Assembly: GCA_945613045.1 (NCBI GenBank)
Contig: CALZAG010000005.1
Span: 1-21,782 of the forward strand
Direction: 5' to 3'
DNA length: 21,782 nucleotides
DNA from: an uncultured Clostridia bacterium
GTDB taxonomy: Bacteria > Bacillota > Clostridia > Oscillospirales > Oscillospiraceae
The notes below the pieces were generated by a model. The model was not told where the DNA came from and did not search any database. It saw nothing but the letters and a program-made list of their open reading frames with translations. Positions within the stretch are counted from its first letter, which is position 1; each line of letters begins with the position of its first letter. This document shows, piece after piece, positions 1-8,561 of the stretch. Position numbers and translations under genes: made by a program.

Positions 1-1755
1 CCAGGAGGTGCTCAGATCCGTCAGCGGGCAGGTCTGTCCCTTGACGGAGGGCTCACCTGCCAGACGGTAAAGCACCGTCACGACCTGGCCTCGGGTAACG
101 GAGCCGTTCGGCACAAAGGTATTCGCGGTCTTGCCCTTCATAAGGCCGTTTTCATAAGCGTAGCTGACCTCGTCATAGCACCACATACCCTTTGGAACAT
201 CAACGAAAGGCAGCAGATCATCGGACGCGGCAAGCTGCTTTTTTATCATATAATCATCGGGAATGGTCATCATCCATGACATCCCCAGCTCGCCGTAATG
301 GGCGGACATGATTCCGACAATGTTGTAAAGCAGCGTCGCCGTTTCATCCGGGCAGGCGGCAACAAGCTTCATCAGCACCGTAACAAGGGGCTTTATCATG
401 CTTCTGACCTGCGCCGCGTCATACTCGGTTATACCGGCGTCGCGCATCGTGTCGAGAATAACGTCTGCGATGACCTCAGTGGCGGAAGCCTCGCTGCCGC
501 TCATGAGCGCGGCCATGATCCCCGCGAGATTTTCCTTTGCATTCTCGGCAAGGCTCTGCTTTACGGTGTCCCACTGGTCGGGATATGTGCCTATGAGCGG
601 AAGTATGAGCTCCTGAAGATCGTCCTGCGCCGCGTACACCTCGGCCCTTGTGGAAAAGACCTTCGTGAACAGCTTCCCGACAAAGTCGTCAAGGAACTCA
701 CCCTGGGTCATAACATTACCGCTGATACTGCTGATGATCTTATCGGCGGTAGCGCCCGGGGTCACGGTGACATACTTGAAATCGTCGATGCGGTATTCGC
801 CCGCGTTCTCGAAGGTGGAGAATACCTTCAGCATATCCGCCTTGAGCTCATCATAGTTGTCGTCGAGCTTTGCGGAGGGCATGACATGGTCAACGCCGTA
901 TCTGGCAAAGCCCATGCACTCGGGCGCCACCTTAACAACGAGGTCGTTGTAGTTTACGACGTTGTGTATATTGTTGTAGACCTTCTTACCGACATTATTT
1001 ATATCGGCGCCCATGGGGGCCTCAAAGGTGTAAATGTAAAGGTCCTCGATCGCGAGAGTTACATTTTTACCGACGCGCTGCCCGGCCATTATCATGTCGT
1101 CGAGCCTGCCGCCGAGTAAATTCGCGCCTGCCGCGCCGCGGCTGTAGCCGGTGCACCAGATTTTGATCTTGCCGGTGATCTCGGGATGGTTTGCAAGGTA
1201 CTCCTGCAGGAACGCCAGTGCCTTGTCGCGGCAGATGGCAAAGCCGGTATGCTCGCCTTCAAGACCGACGTTCAGGTCTCCCGCCCACTCGGCGTAATAG
1301 CCGCAGCCGCGCAGACCGATGCCTATAACAGTGAATTTTTCGCCGTTAACGCTTATCTCCTTGTTGGCAATGCCAACGCCGAAGGTGTTTCGCCCGGGAC
1401 GGTTCGTGAAATCGGCATTTGCCTCAAAGTCCTCAAAGCCGATCTGGTCAAAAAAGTCCTTGAGGTTTGCCGGTCCCTCTTTGTATCTTGCAGGGTCGGC
1501 CACATTACCCGATGCAAGGCACATCGCCATCGTGGCCGTGGCGAGGTCCTGACGGTAATTATACGCGGTATCGGCAAAATACGCGTCGCTGTAAGTGAAC
1601 GGGCAGGGGTGGTCCGTCTCCATGTCGTCATGTCCGGCATTGAACATGATTGTGCCGGTCACTGTTTCATAATCGTCGTTCGCCGCCAGTGCCGACAACG
1701 GCACGAGCGATACGACCATCAGCAGCGCCAGCGCGATGCTAATGAGTTTTTTCAT
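1..1755 (-). CDS. Secreted lipase-like alpha/beta hydrolase with SLH domain (3' end outside window)
   Basis: The visible 585 residues run off the left edge without a stop. Residues 1-24 form a signal peptide (MKKLISIALALLMVVSL, then LSALA before the cut). The body carries the nucleophile-elbow motif GYSRG with Ser205, followed by a stretch with TFEAP, NYNDLV and DHVMP that resembles the Asp- and His-bearing part of class-3 lipases; the Asp and His assignment is inference. From about residue 512 an SLH repeat begins (FVDVPKGMWCYDEV, then VTRGQVVTVLYRLAG), which in this family binds secondary cell-wall polymers, so the enzyme probably sits on the cell surface. The ATG has a strong GGAGG eight bases upstream. 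It lies 19 bases behind the O-antigen ligase-type gene with no room for a separate promoter, so it is read as the last visible gene of the phosphorelay operon. Substrate is unknown: lipid ester, acylated glycan or peptide are all possible. Confidence 0.85.
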   Translation of the reverse strand, partial: MKKLISIALALLMVVSLVPLSALAANDDYETVTGTIMFNAGHDDMETDHPCPFTYSDAYFADTAYNYRQDLATATMAMCLASGNVADPARYKEGPANLKDFFDQIGFEDFEANADFTNRPGRNTFGVGIANKEISVNGEKFTVIGIGLRGCGYYAEWAGDLNVGLEGEHTGFAICRDKALAFLQEYLANHPEITGKIKIWCTGYSRGAAGANLLGGRLDDMIMAGQRVGKNVTLAIEDLYIYTFEAPMGADINNVGKKVYNNIHNVVNYNDLVVKVAPECMGFARYGVDHVMPSAKLDDNYDELKADMLKVFSTFENAGEYRIDDFKYVTVTPGATADKIISSISGNVMTQGEFLDDFVGKLFTKVFSTRAEVYAAQDDLQELILPLIGTYPDQWDTVKQSLAENAKENLAGIMAALMSGSEASATEVIADVILDTMRDAGITEYDAAQVRSMIKPLVTVLMKLVAACPDETATLLYNIVGIMSAHYGELGMSWMMTIPDDYMIKKQLAASDDLLPFVDVPKGMWCYDEVSYAYENGLMKGKTANTFVPNGSVTRGQVVTVLYRLAGEPSVKGQTCPLTDLSTSW

Positions 1756-1774
1756 TCTTCTTCCTCCAATTATT

Positions 1775-3127
1775 TTATTTACTTACTCTGTTTTCACTTT
1801 CCTCCTCAAGCAGCGCGAAAATGAGCACCAGCAGACCCGCCTCCGGGAAAGGGCAGAATATGCCGGGGTTTGTAAGGCTCATCATCAATATTCCGAGATA
1901 GGACAGGCCTAAGACGACAAACCGTTCTCTGTGGCGGTTTGTCCAGATAAGGTCCGCTCTGACAATAAAATGCCAGCCGTAGGCGACTATGCCGACTATT
2001 CCCATCGAACTTATTATCTGAATGACAACGTTATGATAGAACACTATGCTGCCCGGTACGATGGCCTTGAACACTTCAACGTCCTTTAAGTTGCCGATGC
2101 CGATGCCGAATATGGGATTACTGAATAAATTTGCCGTTCCGAGCTTTATGAATTCTATTCTGGTCTCGTCTTCGGAGATCAGGCCTCCTTCTATAAATCT
2201 GCCTGAATAGAGCTCTGCGATATAGTTCACTGCAAATAAGTACACCGGAACTGCAAGAATAAGCGCGAGGCTCCTGTAAAGCCGTCGGCTGTCTTTGTTC
2301 TTCGCATAAATATACACGATGCAGATGACCAAAAGGATCGTGCCGAAAAGCAGTCCGCTTCTGGAGCCGGAAAAGATCATTGCGCAATACATCAAGCCCA
2401 TTCCTATTAGGTGCAGATTGCTCTTTTTCACCATAAGGCAGCAAGATGGCATGCACATCAGAAGCACGCTTGTCGCGTAGTTGCGGGGCTTATAAAACAG
2501 CACGGTGCCTTTTTCCAGAAATTCCTCAAGATTTACCGCATAAAAGGCTGCAATCGTGAATACCACAACGAGCCCTGAGGCGTACAGGATCTCCGCCAGA
2601 CGCTCCGTTCTTTTGTACTTTCTCTCATTAACGAGCCGCGAGCGGATAAGAAGATACAAAAGCAGCATCATCAGGCCGAGGCCCAGTGTATAATACAGGC
2701 TTACCGGCTTGAAATATTCCTCCGCCGATATCTCTCCGCAGCCGCCCAGGATAAGCGCCGCGCTGACGGCGATGAGCGGCCGGGTGAAACTGCCGCCGGA
2801 AAAGGGGCGGCGATAATAAATGAGGTTGAAGATGAGTGCCAGCGCAAACGGCACTATCGCATACCACATATAGCCGGTCAGCTCGGTAAAATTCCGATAG
2901 TATTTGACCGACATCAGCAGTGTGAACATGACCGGGGCTACGATCGACATCAGATCGTCGGAAAAAATCAGAAACAGCACCGCGATAAGGACATATATGA
3001 ACATACATTCAAGATTCGTGTCCGTCAGCAACGCGGCCGCCGCAATTATCATCATTACGGGCAGGTAATACCTGCCGTTCCATATTTTATCCGCGGCAGC
3101 TTGTCCTTTTTTAAAAAATTCTTTCAA
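1775..3127 (-). CDS. O-antigen ligase / Wzy-type polysaccharide polymerase family membrane protein
   Basis: A 450-residue protein with about ten to twelve hydrophobic helices. The central SGSRSG turn (about residue 252) followed by a helix, then NPIFGIGIGN (about 337-346) and FYHNVVIQ before the next helix, are the layout of the Wzy_C domain of O-antigen ligases and glycan polymerases. In a Gram-positive cell without LPS the likely role is polymerising or transferring an undecaprenyl-linked glycan on the outer face of the membrane; the exact glycan cannot be told. The start is TTG: the codons TTG-AAA-GAA overlap the TGA of the kinase gene as TTGA, and GAGGT lies eight bases upstream. The coupling suggests output of the phosphorelay includes surface glycan assembly. 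No glycosyltransferase genes are visible beside it. Confidence 0.8.
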   Translation of the reverse strand: MKEFFKKGQAAADKIWNGRYYLPVMMIIAAAALLTDTNLECMFIYVLIAVLFLIFSDDLMSIVAPVMFTLLMSVKYYRNFTELTGYMWYAIVPFALALIFNLIYYRRPFSGGSFTRPLIAVSAALILGGCGEISAEEYFKPVSLYYTLGLGLMMLLLYLLIRSRLVNERKYKRTERLAEILYASGLVVVFTIAAFYAVNLEEFLEKGTVLFYKPRNYATSVLLMCMPSCCLMVKKSNLHLIGMGLMYCAMIFSGSRSGLLFGTILLVICIVYIYAKNKDSRRLYRSLALILAVPVYLFAVNYIAELYSGRFIEGGLISEDETRIEFIKLGTANLFSNPIFGIGIGNLKDVEVFKAIVPGSIVFYHNVVIQIISSMGIVGIVAYGWHFIVRADLIWTNRHRERFVVLGLSYLGILMMSLTNPGIFCPFPEAGLLVLIFALLEEESENRVSK

Positions 3128-6069
3128 TCAGAAGTACCTCGATCATTTTCTAATAATATGTGCACGAGCTTGGCATACAGCTCCTCCGGCTTTACGGGCT
3201 TTATAATGTAATCGCAAAATTCTCTGACGCCGCGGCAATTGTCGTTTATGAAGGCGTCCGCAGTCATCGCCACGATGGGCACCAGCGCCGAATAGCGTTT
3301 TTTTACGGCCCTTATCTCCTCCGCCGCCTCGATTCCGTCAAGCACCGGCATTTGAATATCCATAAGAATACAGTCATAGTAATAGTCCGTTTTTGACTTG
3401 AACAGCTCCACGGCCTCCCTGCCGTTTTCCGCGCAGTCAACCGTTACGCCGTGCCGCTCGAGCAGCCGGCGCGTTATGACCGTATTGATAAGGACATCGT
3501 CGACCACCATTATACGCCTTCCCTGAAGAGATGTACAGTCAATTTCTGTCTCATCCTTCGCGATAGCGGCGCTCAGGGTATAGGGGATCTCCACGAAGAA
3601 GGTCGTCCCTTCGCCCGGGCGGCTGTCTACAGATATCGTGCCGTCCTGAAGATCGATCATGCTTTTGCATATAGCCATGCCGAGGCCGCTTCCCGCGGCT
3701 CTGCCGCCGTTTTCGCTCATCTCCTGCGTGTACGGCTCAAAAAGATGATCAATGAAATCCTTGCTTATACCGATGCCGGTATCGGAGACTTCAATATGCA
3801 AAATTGCCGATTTTTCCGTTATGAACTTCTGCGACGCCAGAAGCTTAACCCTGCCGCCCGCGGACGTGAACTTATTGGCGTTTGAGAGCAGGTTATTGAG
3901 TATCTTTCTCAGGGATATCTCGTCCCCCTGCACGTTTGGCTGCTTTATCCCCTCGGTATCCAGCGTAAATTCTATGCCCTTCGAGTTCATTTGAGCGCTG
4001 AAAACGGAATATATCTCATCGAAAACTTCGCTTATGTTGAAGGGCTTTATTCGCAGCTCGTATTTGCTGCTTTCTATCTTGCTCATGTCCATTATATTAT
4101 TGAGCAGGCTAAGCAAATACTGCGACGCCTGGTCTATCTGGTTGAGATAATCACGCAGCTCGTTGTCTCTGCCGTCGCCCACCATTTCTCTTGCAAGATA
4201 GGTAAGGCCCGCGATGGAGTTCATCGGAGTACGTATCTCATGGGACATATGTGACAGGAACTCTCCCTTCGCTCTGCTGGAATCCTGCGCGAGCTGAACG
4301 GAGTTTTTCAGAAGGAGCTGAGCCTCAATATAGGTTGTCACATCGTTTGCAACACATACATAGTGCGACACCACGCCGTTGGAAACGATGGGCGAAAAAG
4401 TGCAGCGCAGCGTGAGCTCCTGGCGCTCCCCTGCGGTGAACGGTATGTCCAGAGTGCAGCTCTTGCCGCCGTTGTTTTTGAGACACTGCATCACGGCCGA
4501 AGCGTTATCCTCGCTCATGCATTCGCGCAGTACCTGCTTCGGCGAGCGCTCTGCAAAGTAATCGTATTTCAGCCCCAACACCCGCTCGGTGTTCGCGCTT
4601 ATGAAACAGAACTTATCCTCGCCCCTGGGTTTAATAAGTATCACATTTGGAATAAAGGCCGTCATACTGGAGAAAAGATGCTCGCGCTCTGCCACCTGCT
4701 TATACAGGGCGGCGTTTTTGACAGCAATGGAAGCAATGGCGGATATCGTGTTCAGGAAGGAAAAATCGGCATAGGTATAGCCCATACCTTTTTCCTTTTC
4801 CGACAGAAGCAGGAGCCCGACGACGCTGTTTCCGTCCTTCAGCGCGCAGATGCATGATATTCCGTGGGCGGCGAACAGCTCCCGCTCCTCGCCCCAGGTG
4901 GATTTGTACAGAGGGTTAGTCTCAAATTCCCTGAGTATGATGTGGTTTGAACCGCTCTCCCCGCTCGCAAAATATTTTACGCAGGGATGATCGGCCGCAA
5001 TGGTGAAGTCAGCGGGCTTGAGAGGCATGGCGCTGCATACAGGCACATACTTTCCGTCCTGCAGCAGACATATATACAGCTGATTTGTATTGATCTCCGT
5101 TCTTATCGCCTTGACAGTCTCTCTGAGTATACTGTCGATATTCAGGGTCTTGGACACATAGTCGCTGTATTTTTTTATGCGGTAGCCCTGCTGCTCCTCA
5201 TCAGAGAATATGGCGATAAGCATCTTTCGGAACGCGGCAATTGCCAAAAACAGCACGACGGCCAGCAGTACGAACGCCTCCGTATCCGGGTTTCCGAGGT
5301 GCCCGCCGAATTTTGCCATGAAGCCGGCGACTCTTTCAAAGAAGTATGCCGCCGCAACAACGCACATAACGACCGAGGCAAGCACAAGGATGCTGCTGGA
5401 TATGACCTGCTTTGTGTCAAACATCCTGCGTCTGTACAGAGAAATGATGAACATAATGGCAAAAGCAGCTCCGAAAAGCGTGTCCCACGGAAAGTTGTTC
5501 CCCGGCAGGATCTGGATGATGTTTCCGAAGGCAAGCAGGAAGCAGCCGATTATAAGTTCTCTTACACCCGGGGCTTTTCTGCCCTTTTCCTCAAGGATTC
5601 TCCGGAACATCTTGATGATGCAGACAACTATCAGCAGAAGCAGCACGGTTGGAATGGCGATCTTCCAGTCCATGCTGTATGTATATACCGCCATGCCGTT
5701 TTCATTTATCGACAGCTCCGGCGGCGCGAGGAAAAAGCCCGTTGCGGATACGGCGAGGATAATAAGCGTTACGACAAAGCATATCAGCCGCTCAAGCGGA
5801 TTTTTTATATTCGCAAACTGATACACATAGTTGTAAACAAGAAAAGCTATCGAAAACAGCGCCAGAAGCGAAACATAATACCAGAACTGATAGCTCGGGA
5901 ACACGTTGAGCCTCATGAACAGCGAGCCGCCCGACCAGAGCACCATGTCCCCGAGAAGGATGAGCCACGCGCGCATTTCCCTGCTGTGCTCGGCCGCGCA
6001 GAACGCCACGAACATCAGCGAAAAGCAAAGGCAGGCGGCAATATTAATGTAAATATATGAAACATTCAT
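3124..6069 (-). CDS. Seven-helix hybrid sensor histidine kinase (7TM-GAF-PAS-HisKA-HATPase-REC)
   Basis: A 981-residue membrane kinase. Residues 1-230 contain about seven hydrophobic helices like the HisK_7TM sensor module, and two more helices follow (about 222-245 and 264-287). A GAF-like domain spans about 302-455 and a PAS-like domain about 463-585. The dimerisation helix has SHEIRTP with phospho-accepting His610; the ATPase has the N-box around NNLLSNANKF (725-734), DTGIGIS (Asp763) and GSGLGMA (793-799). A receiver follows with Asp904 in LMDIQMP and Lys957. It would autophosphorylate at His610, pass phosphate to Asp904, then need an HPt protein, and one is encoded four genes upstream in the same operon. 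ATG has GGAGG eight bases upstream and overlaps the GH3 stop as ATGA. The ligand is unknown; the 7TM and PAS parts suggest a membrane or small hydrophobic signal. Confidence 0.93.
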   Translation of the reverse strand: MNVSYIYINIAACLCFSLMFVAFCAAEHSREMRAWLILLGDMVLWSGGSLFMRLNVFPSYQFWYYVSLLALFSIAFLVYNYVYQFANIKNPLERLICFVVTLIILAVSATGFFLAPPELSINENGMAVYTYSMDWKIAIPTVLLLLIVVCIIKMFRRILEEKGRKAPGVRELIIGCFLLAFGNIIQILPGNNFPWDTLFGAAFAIMFIISLYRRRMFDTKQVISSSILVLASVVMCVVAAAYFFERVAGFMAKFGGHLGNPDTEAFVLLAVVLFLAIAAFRKMLIAIFSDEEQQGYRIKKYSDYVSKTLNIDSILRETVKAIRTEINTNQLYICLLQDGKYVPVCSAMPLKPADFTIAADHPCVKYFASGESGSNHIILREFETNPLYKSTWGEERELFAAHGISCICALKDGNSVVGLLLLSEKEKGMGYTYADFSFLNTISAIASIAVKNAALYKQVAEREHLFSSMTAFIPNVILIKPRGEDKFCFISANTERVLGLKYDYFAERSPKQVLRECMSEDNASAVMQCLKNNGGKSCTLDIPFTAGERQELTLRCTFSPIVSNGVVSHYVCVANDVTTYIEAQLLLKNSVQLAQDSSRAKGEFLSHMSHEIRTPMNSIAGLTYLAREMVGDGRDNELRDYLNQIDQASQYLLSLLNNIMDMSKIESSKYELRIKPFNISEVFDEIYSVFSAQMNSKGIEFTLDTEGIKQPNVQGDEISLRKILNNLLSNANKFTSAGGRVKLLASQKFITEKSAILHIEVSDTGIGISKDFIDHLFEPYTQEMSENGGRAAGSGLGMAICKSMIDLQDGTISVDSRPGEGTTFFVEIPYTLSAAIAKDETEIDCTSLQGRRIMVVDDVLINTVITRRLLERHGVTVDCAENGREAVELFKSKTDYYYDCILMDIQMPVLDGIEAAEEIRAVKKRYSALVPIVAMTADAFINDNCRGVREFCDYIIKPVKPEELYAKLVHILLENDRGTSD

Positions 6070-7679
6070 TCGTCATCCTCCGGTAAATTATCCGAAAGCC
6101 CCGCATCCTCAAGCATTCTTCGCAGCCAGATAGGGTCGGGATTTATGCGTCTGAGCTTTTTGCCCTGCCGCTCTTCAAAGCCCGATATCGCTCCGTGCGG
6201 CAGTATCGTGAGCTGAAGCGGCTCGATATTTAAAAGCTTCTTCAGGTCCTTATAGTCGCTGTCAAAATATCTGAAATACACCGAAAGATGCTCCGTGAGC
6301 ACCTGTTTTGTTACAATATCGCTTTTCTTTGCCTCCGGCTTTATCTCAAGATACATATGCAGGAAGGGCGTGTTGTCGGGGTCATACTCCTTGCAGGCGA
6401 TCCAGTCGCCTATGCCGAGCCTGGATATCCTTATGACCTCGTTAATTGACTTTTCAGTGATACGGGTGAAGCCGGCAATGTCAATGACTGTGGGTATCCT
6501 GTCCACATAGGTAAAGCGCGGGACAGAGCCGTTTTTTACGCCCTCCGTACAGCGGTACACATCGCCGATACGATAGCGCATGAAGGCACCGCCGTGCAGC
6601 ACGCTGATAACCAACTCGTACAGACCGCCCGTTTTCACTTCGTCCATAAGGCAGGTTACCGGCGTATAGCCCGGCTCCTCAAGGCTGCGAAGCATTTCGC
6701 TTTCGGGGATGAATTCATAAAAGCACGAGTCAGGGAAAAGCACCATGCCGCGCTGCTCCCATGTGTCGCATCCGACACAGGTAGATTCCGTTCCCGCCGC
6801 GACCTCAACGGGCGTTACGCCCCACGCGTCGGCGAGCCTGTCGCGATAGCATTTCCCGTCGGTGCCGGTACAGGCGAAGCCTGTTATCCTGAAAAGATCG
6901 ACGGGCTTTATTTTTCTGTGCTCTTTGCGGCACACATACTTTGCTTTGAGGAATCTTGCCGCAATCACGGGCGATATCTGCACGCCCCCTCCGCTTCCGC
7001 CTGAGGATATCTGCTTATCGAAGTTCTCCGTTATGTAATTTGCTACGCTGCCCATGGCGAAGAAATAGTCTATACCGCCGTTAAAGGCCATTTTGAATCC
7101 CTTTTTTATGCGCTGGCTGAAGGACAGATCGGCATATTCGTCGCTGTCGGGAAGCCATTCGAAGCGCATCTCCTCGTTCATGAGCGATGGGATAAGGCCG
7201 GTCTCATAGGGCAGCGGCGCTCCGCCGTACAAAAAGCGGTGCCCGGGCTTTATATTGAAATCCGCCTTCCCCTTGCCGGAGACGAGCATGGCCATCGCCA
7301 TGATGTTATGCTTATACGAATCGAGCATCCTGCGGGTATAGGGCGCGATCTTTATGGGTCTGAACCCGCCCTCCCAAGTAGTCTCTATCCATATGACCGG
7401 AGGCTCCGGCAGGTATGAGGGCTCGCGCGTGAACAGGATGTCCGCATAATCCTCATAGCTCGTCAGCGGCACCTCACGCCTGAACTCGTCCAGATTTTTC
7501 GGCTTTTTGTCGCCGAGGATGCTCTGGCCGAGGACCGACTTGCTCCAGAGGCTGATCTGCTCCTCCATGAGCCGTCGCTGGATATACATATATTCAGTTA
7601 TGCTCAGCTCCAGATAGCCGCAGTATTCGTCCCATAGCTGCTGCTTGCTGAATTTTCTCAGCTTCTGTTGAAAGGTCAT
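6066..7679 (-). CDS. GH3-family adenylate-forming (acyl acid-amido synthetase-like) enzyme
   Basis: A 537-residue soluble protein that fits the length and motif order of the GH3 branch of the adenylate-forming superfamily, known best in plants where members activate carboxylic acids such as jasmonate with ATP and join them to amino acids. Visible signs: VPLTSYEDY (70-78); a motif-1 region WIETTWEGG (97-105) ahead of RPIKIAP; TEST (Glu298) then FYEFIP (320-325); YELVIS (354-359) and RYRIGD (368-373). The first motif lacks the usual Ser/Thr-Gly-rich phosphate loop (SSGTT-like in the family), which could mean altered ATP binding. No signal peptide or membrane helix. It sits 13 bases after the methyltransferase gene and overlaps the kinase start by ATGA. 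The acyl substrate is not deducible; bacterial GH3 proteins are mostly uncharacterised. A weak AGGA lies nine bases before the ATG. Confidence 0.82.
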   Translation of the reverse strand: MTFQQKLRKFSKQQLWDEYCGYLELSITEYMYIQRRLMEEQISLWSKSVLGQSILGDKKPKNLDEFRREVPLTSYEDYADILFTREPSYLPEPPVIWIETTWEGGFRPIKIAPYTRRMLDSYKHNIMAMAMLVSGKGKADFNIKPGHRFLYGGAPLPYETGLIPSLMNEEMRFEWLPDSDEYADLSFSQRIKKGFKMAFNGGIDYFFAMGSVANYITENFDKQISSGGSGGGVQISPVIAARFLKAKYVCRKEHRKIKPVDLFRITGFACTGTDGKCYRDRLADAWGVTPVEVAAGTESTCVGCDTWEQRGMVLFPDSCFYEFIPESEMLRSLEEPGYTPVTCLMDEVKTGGLYELVISVLHGGAFMRYRIGDVYRCTEGVKNGSVPRFTYVDRIPTVIDIAGFTRITEKSINEVIRISRLGIGDWIACKEYDPDNTPFLHMYLEIKPEAKKSDIVTKQVLTEHLSVYFRYFDSDYKDLKKLLNIEPLQLTILPHGAISGFEERQGKKLRRINPDPIWLRRMLEDAGLSDNLPEDDE

Positions 7680-7692
7680 ATCTTCGATCCTG

Positions 7693-8214
7693 CTATCTCC
7701 TGAAGGTGTTCCTCAGGCTTTCTGTTGTCGGAATGATAAAAGGCACACCGGTCTTATACTCGTCATAGCCCCCCAGAACTTTCGGAAAAATTGCGATGTC
7801 CTCGAGCACAGCCAGCAGAAGATCCAGCGTAATATATGTTAATGTATGTGCGGCGGGAAACCGGACGGCAAAGCACAGGCAGATGTACAGCCCCGCAAAA
7901 AACAGCACTCCCGGATGGCGGCACATGGCGTAAAGTCCCCTGTCGCAAACTCTGCGCCCTCCGGACTGTTCAACATAAGCGTCCTTAACGGAAAACGAGC
8001 CGAACAGCGAATACAGCAAAAGCAGCAGAAAAGCTCCGGCCGCGACGCACCATATGACGCTTATTCGCTCAAAATCACAGCCGAGGTATGTAGCGACTGC
8101 AAGCAATATGACGCCGAGCGGAAAGCACAGCTTCAGCGGCTTTTTCCCGAATCGCGCATCGTTTATATCGCCCAGCAGCATGAGCGCGAAGGCCAATATA
8201 CCAAGTACGATCAT
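7693..8214 (-). CDS. ICMT-like (isoprenylcysteine carboxyl methyltransferase family) membrane protein
   Basis: A 173-residue protein with about four to five hydrophobic helices. The C-terminal half carries the pattern of the ICMT/PEMT methyltransferase fold: YAMCRHPG with RHP at 99-101, then Glu138, and YDEYKTGVPFIIP (150-162), matching the family's E...Y-x-x-Y...VP-x-x-x-P ending that binds S-adenosylmethionine. Family members methylate carboxyl groups or amines of lipophilic substrates within the membrane; many bacterial ones have unknown substrates. The gene begins inside the HPt stop (ATGA) and is followed after 13 bases by the GH3 gene, so both carboxyl-modifying enzymes should be made together. 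Ribosome binding is weak, so translational coupling to the HPt gene probably matters. A non-methylating relative (NnrU-like) is the main alternative. Confidence 0.75.
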   Translation of the reverse strand: MIVLGILAFALMLLGDINDARFGKKPLKLCFPLGVILLAVATYLGCDFERISVIWCVAAGAFLLLLLYSLFGSFSVKDAYVEQSGGRRVCDRGLYAMCRHPGVLFFAGLYICLCFAVRFPAAHTLTYITLDLLLAVLEDIAIFPKVLGGYDEYKTGVPFIIPTTESLRNTFRR

Positions 8215-8561
8215 AGACTGCCTATCATTCTTACAGCGGCCTTGTACTCACGCTCGGCAGCGTCACGGAATTTTTCCGCACCGGCGATATCTCCCGTTCT
8301 CAGGCACTCGGTCATATTGCTCAGTACCCTGTGGAGACGTGTCATACCAAGCATTCCGCTGCTGCCCTTCAGGGAATGGGCGGCGCTGAATGCGTCGCCG
8401 GCGTTATCATTGTCCAATGCTTCCGTAAGCAGCGCATAATTACCGTCCGCCGCGAACATATCCAGAAGCTCCCTGAGCAGCTCCTCATCGCCCGCGGTAC
8501 GCCCTATAGTATTCGAATAATCCATGCCGTATTCGGCATAAGCGGCTTCGAGCTTTGTCAT
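8211..8561 (-). CDS. HPt (histidine phosphotransfer) protein
   Basis: A 116-residue, mostly helical soluble protein with the HPt signature AAHSLKGSSGMLG; His62 is the predicted phosphate carrier. It would shuttle phosphate between the receiver domain of the hybrid kinase (Asp904) and the response regulator (Asp56) encoded just before it. The ATG overlaps the response regulator stop as ATGA, with GTGAGG eight bases upstream. Length matches stand-alone HPt proteins, and no additional domain is present. The family call is firm; partner specificity is inferred from operon position. Confidence 0.9.
   Translation of the reverse strand: MTKLEAAYAEYGMDYSNTIGRTAGDEELLRELLDMFAADGNYALLTEALDNDNAGDAFSAAHSLKGSSGMLGMTRLHRVLSNMTECLRTGDIAGAEKFRDAAEREYKAAVRMIGSL

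Noticed and set aside
298..1824. Plus-strand frames of 273 and 212 codons over the left-edge gene
   Set aside because: They mirror the SLH hydrolase coding frame on the minus strand, which has signal peptide, GYSRG motif and SLH repeat.
4987..6060. Plus-strand open frame of 357 codons antisense to the hybrid kinase
   Set aside because: The kinase on the minus strand has a complete domain set; the antisense translation is Arg/His/Gln-rich with no recognisable domain.
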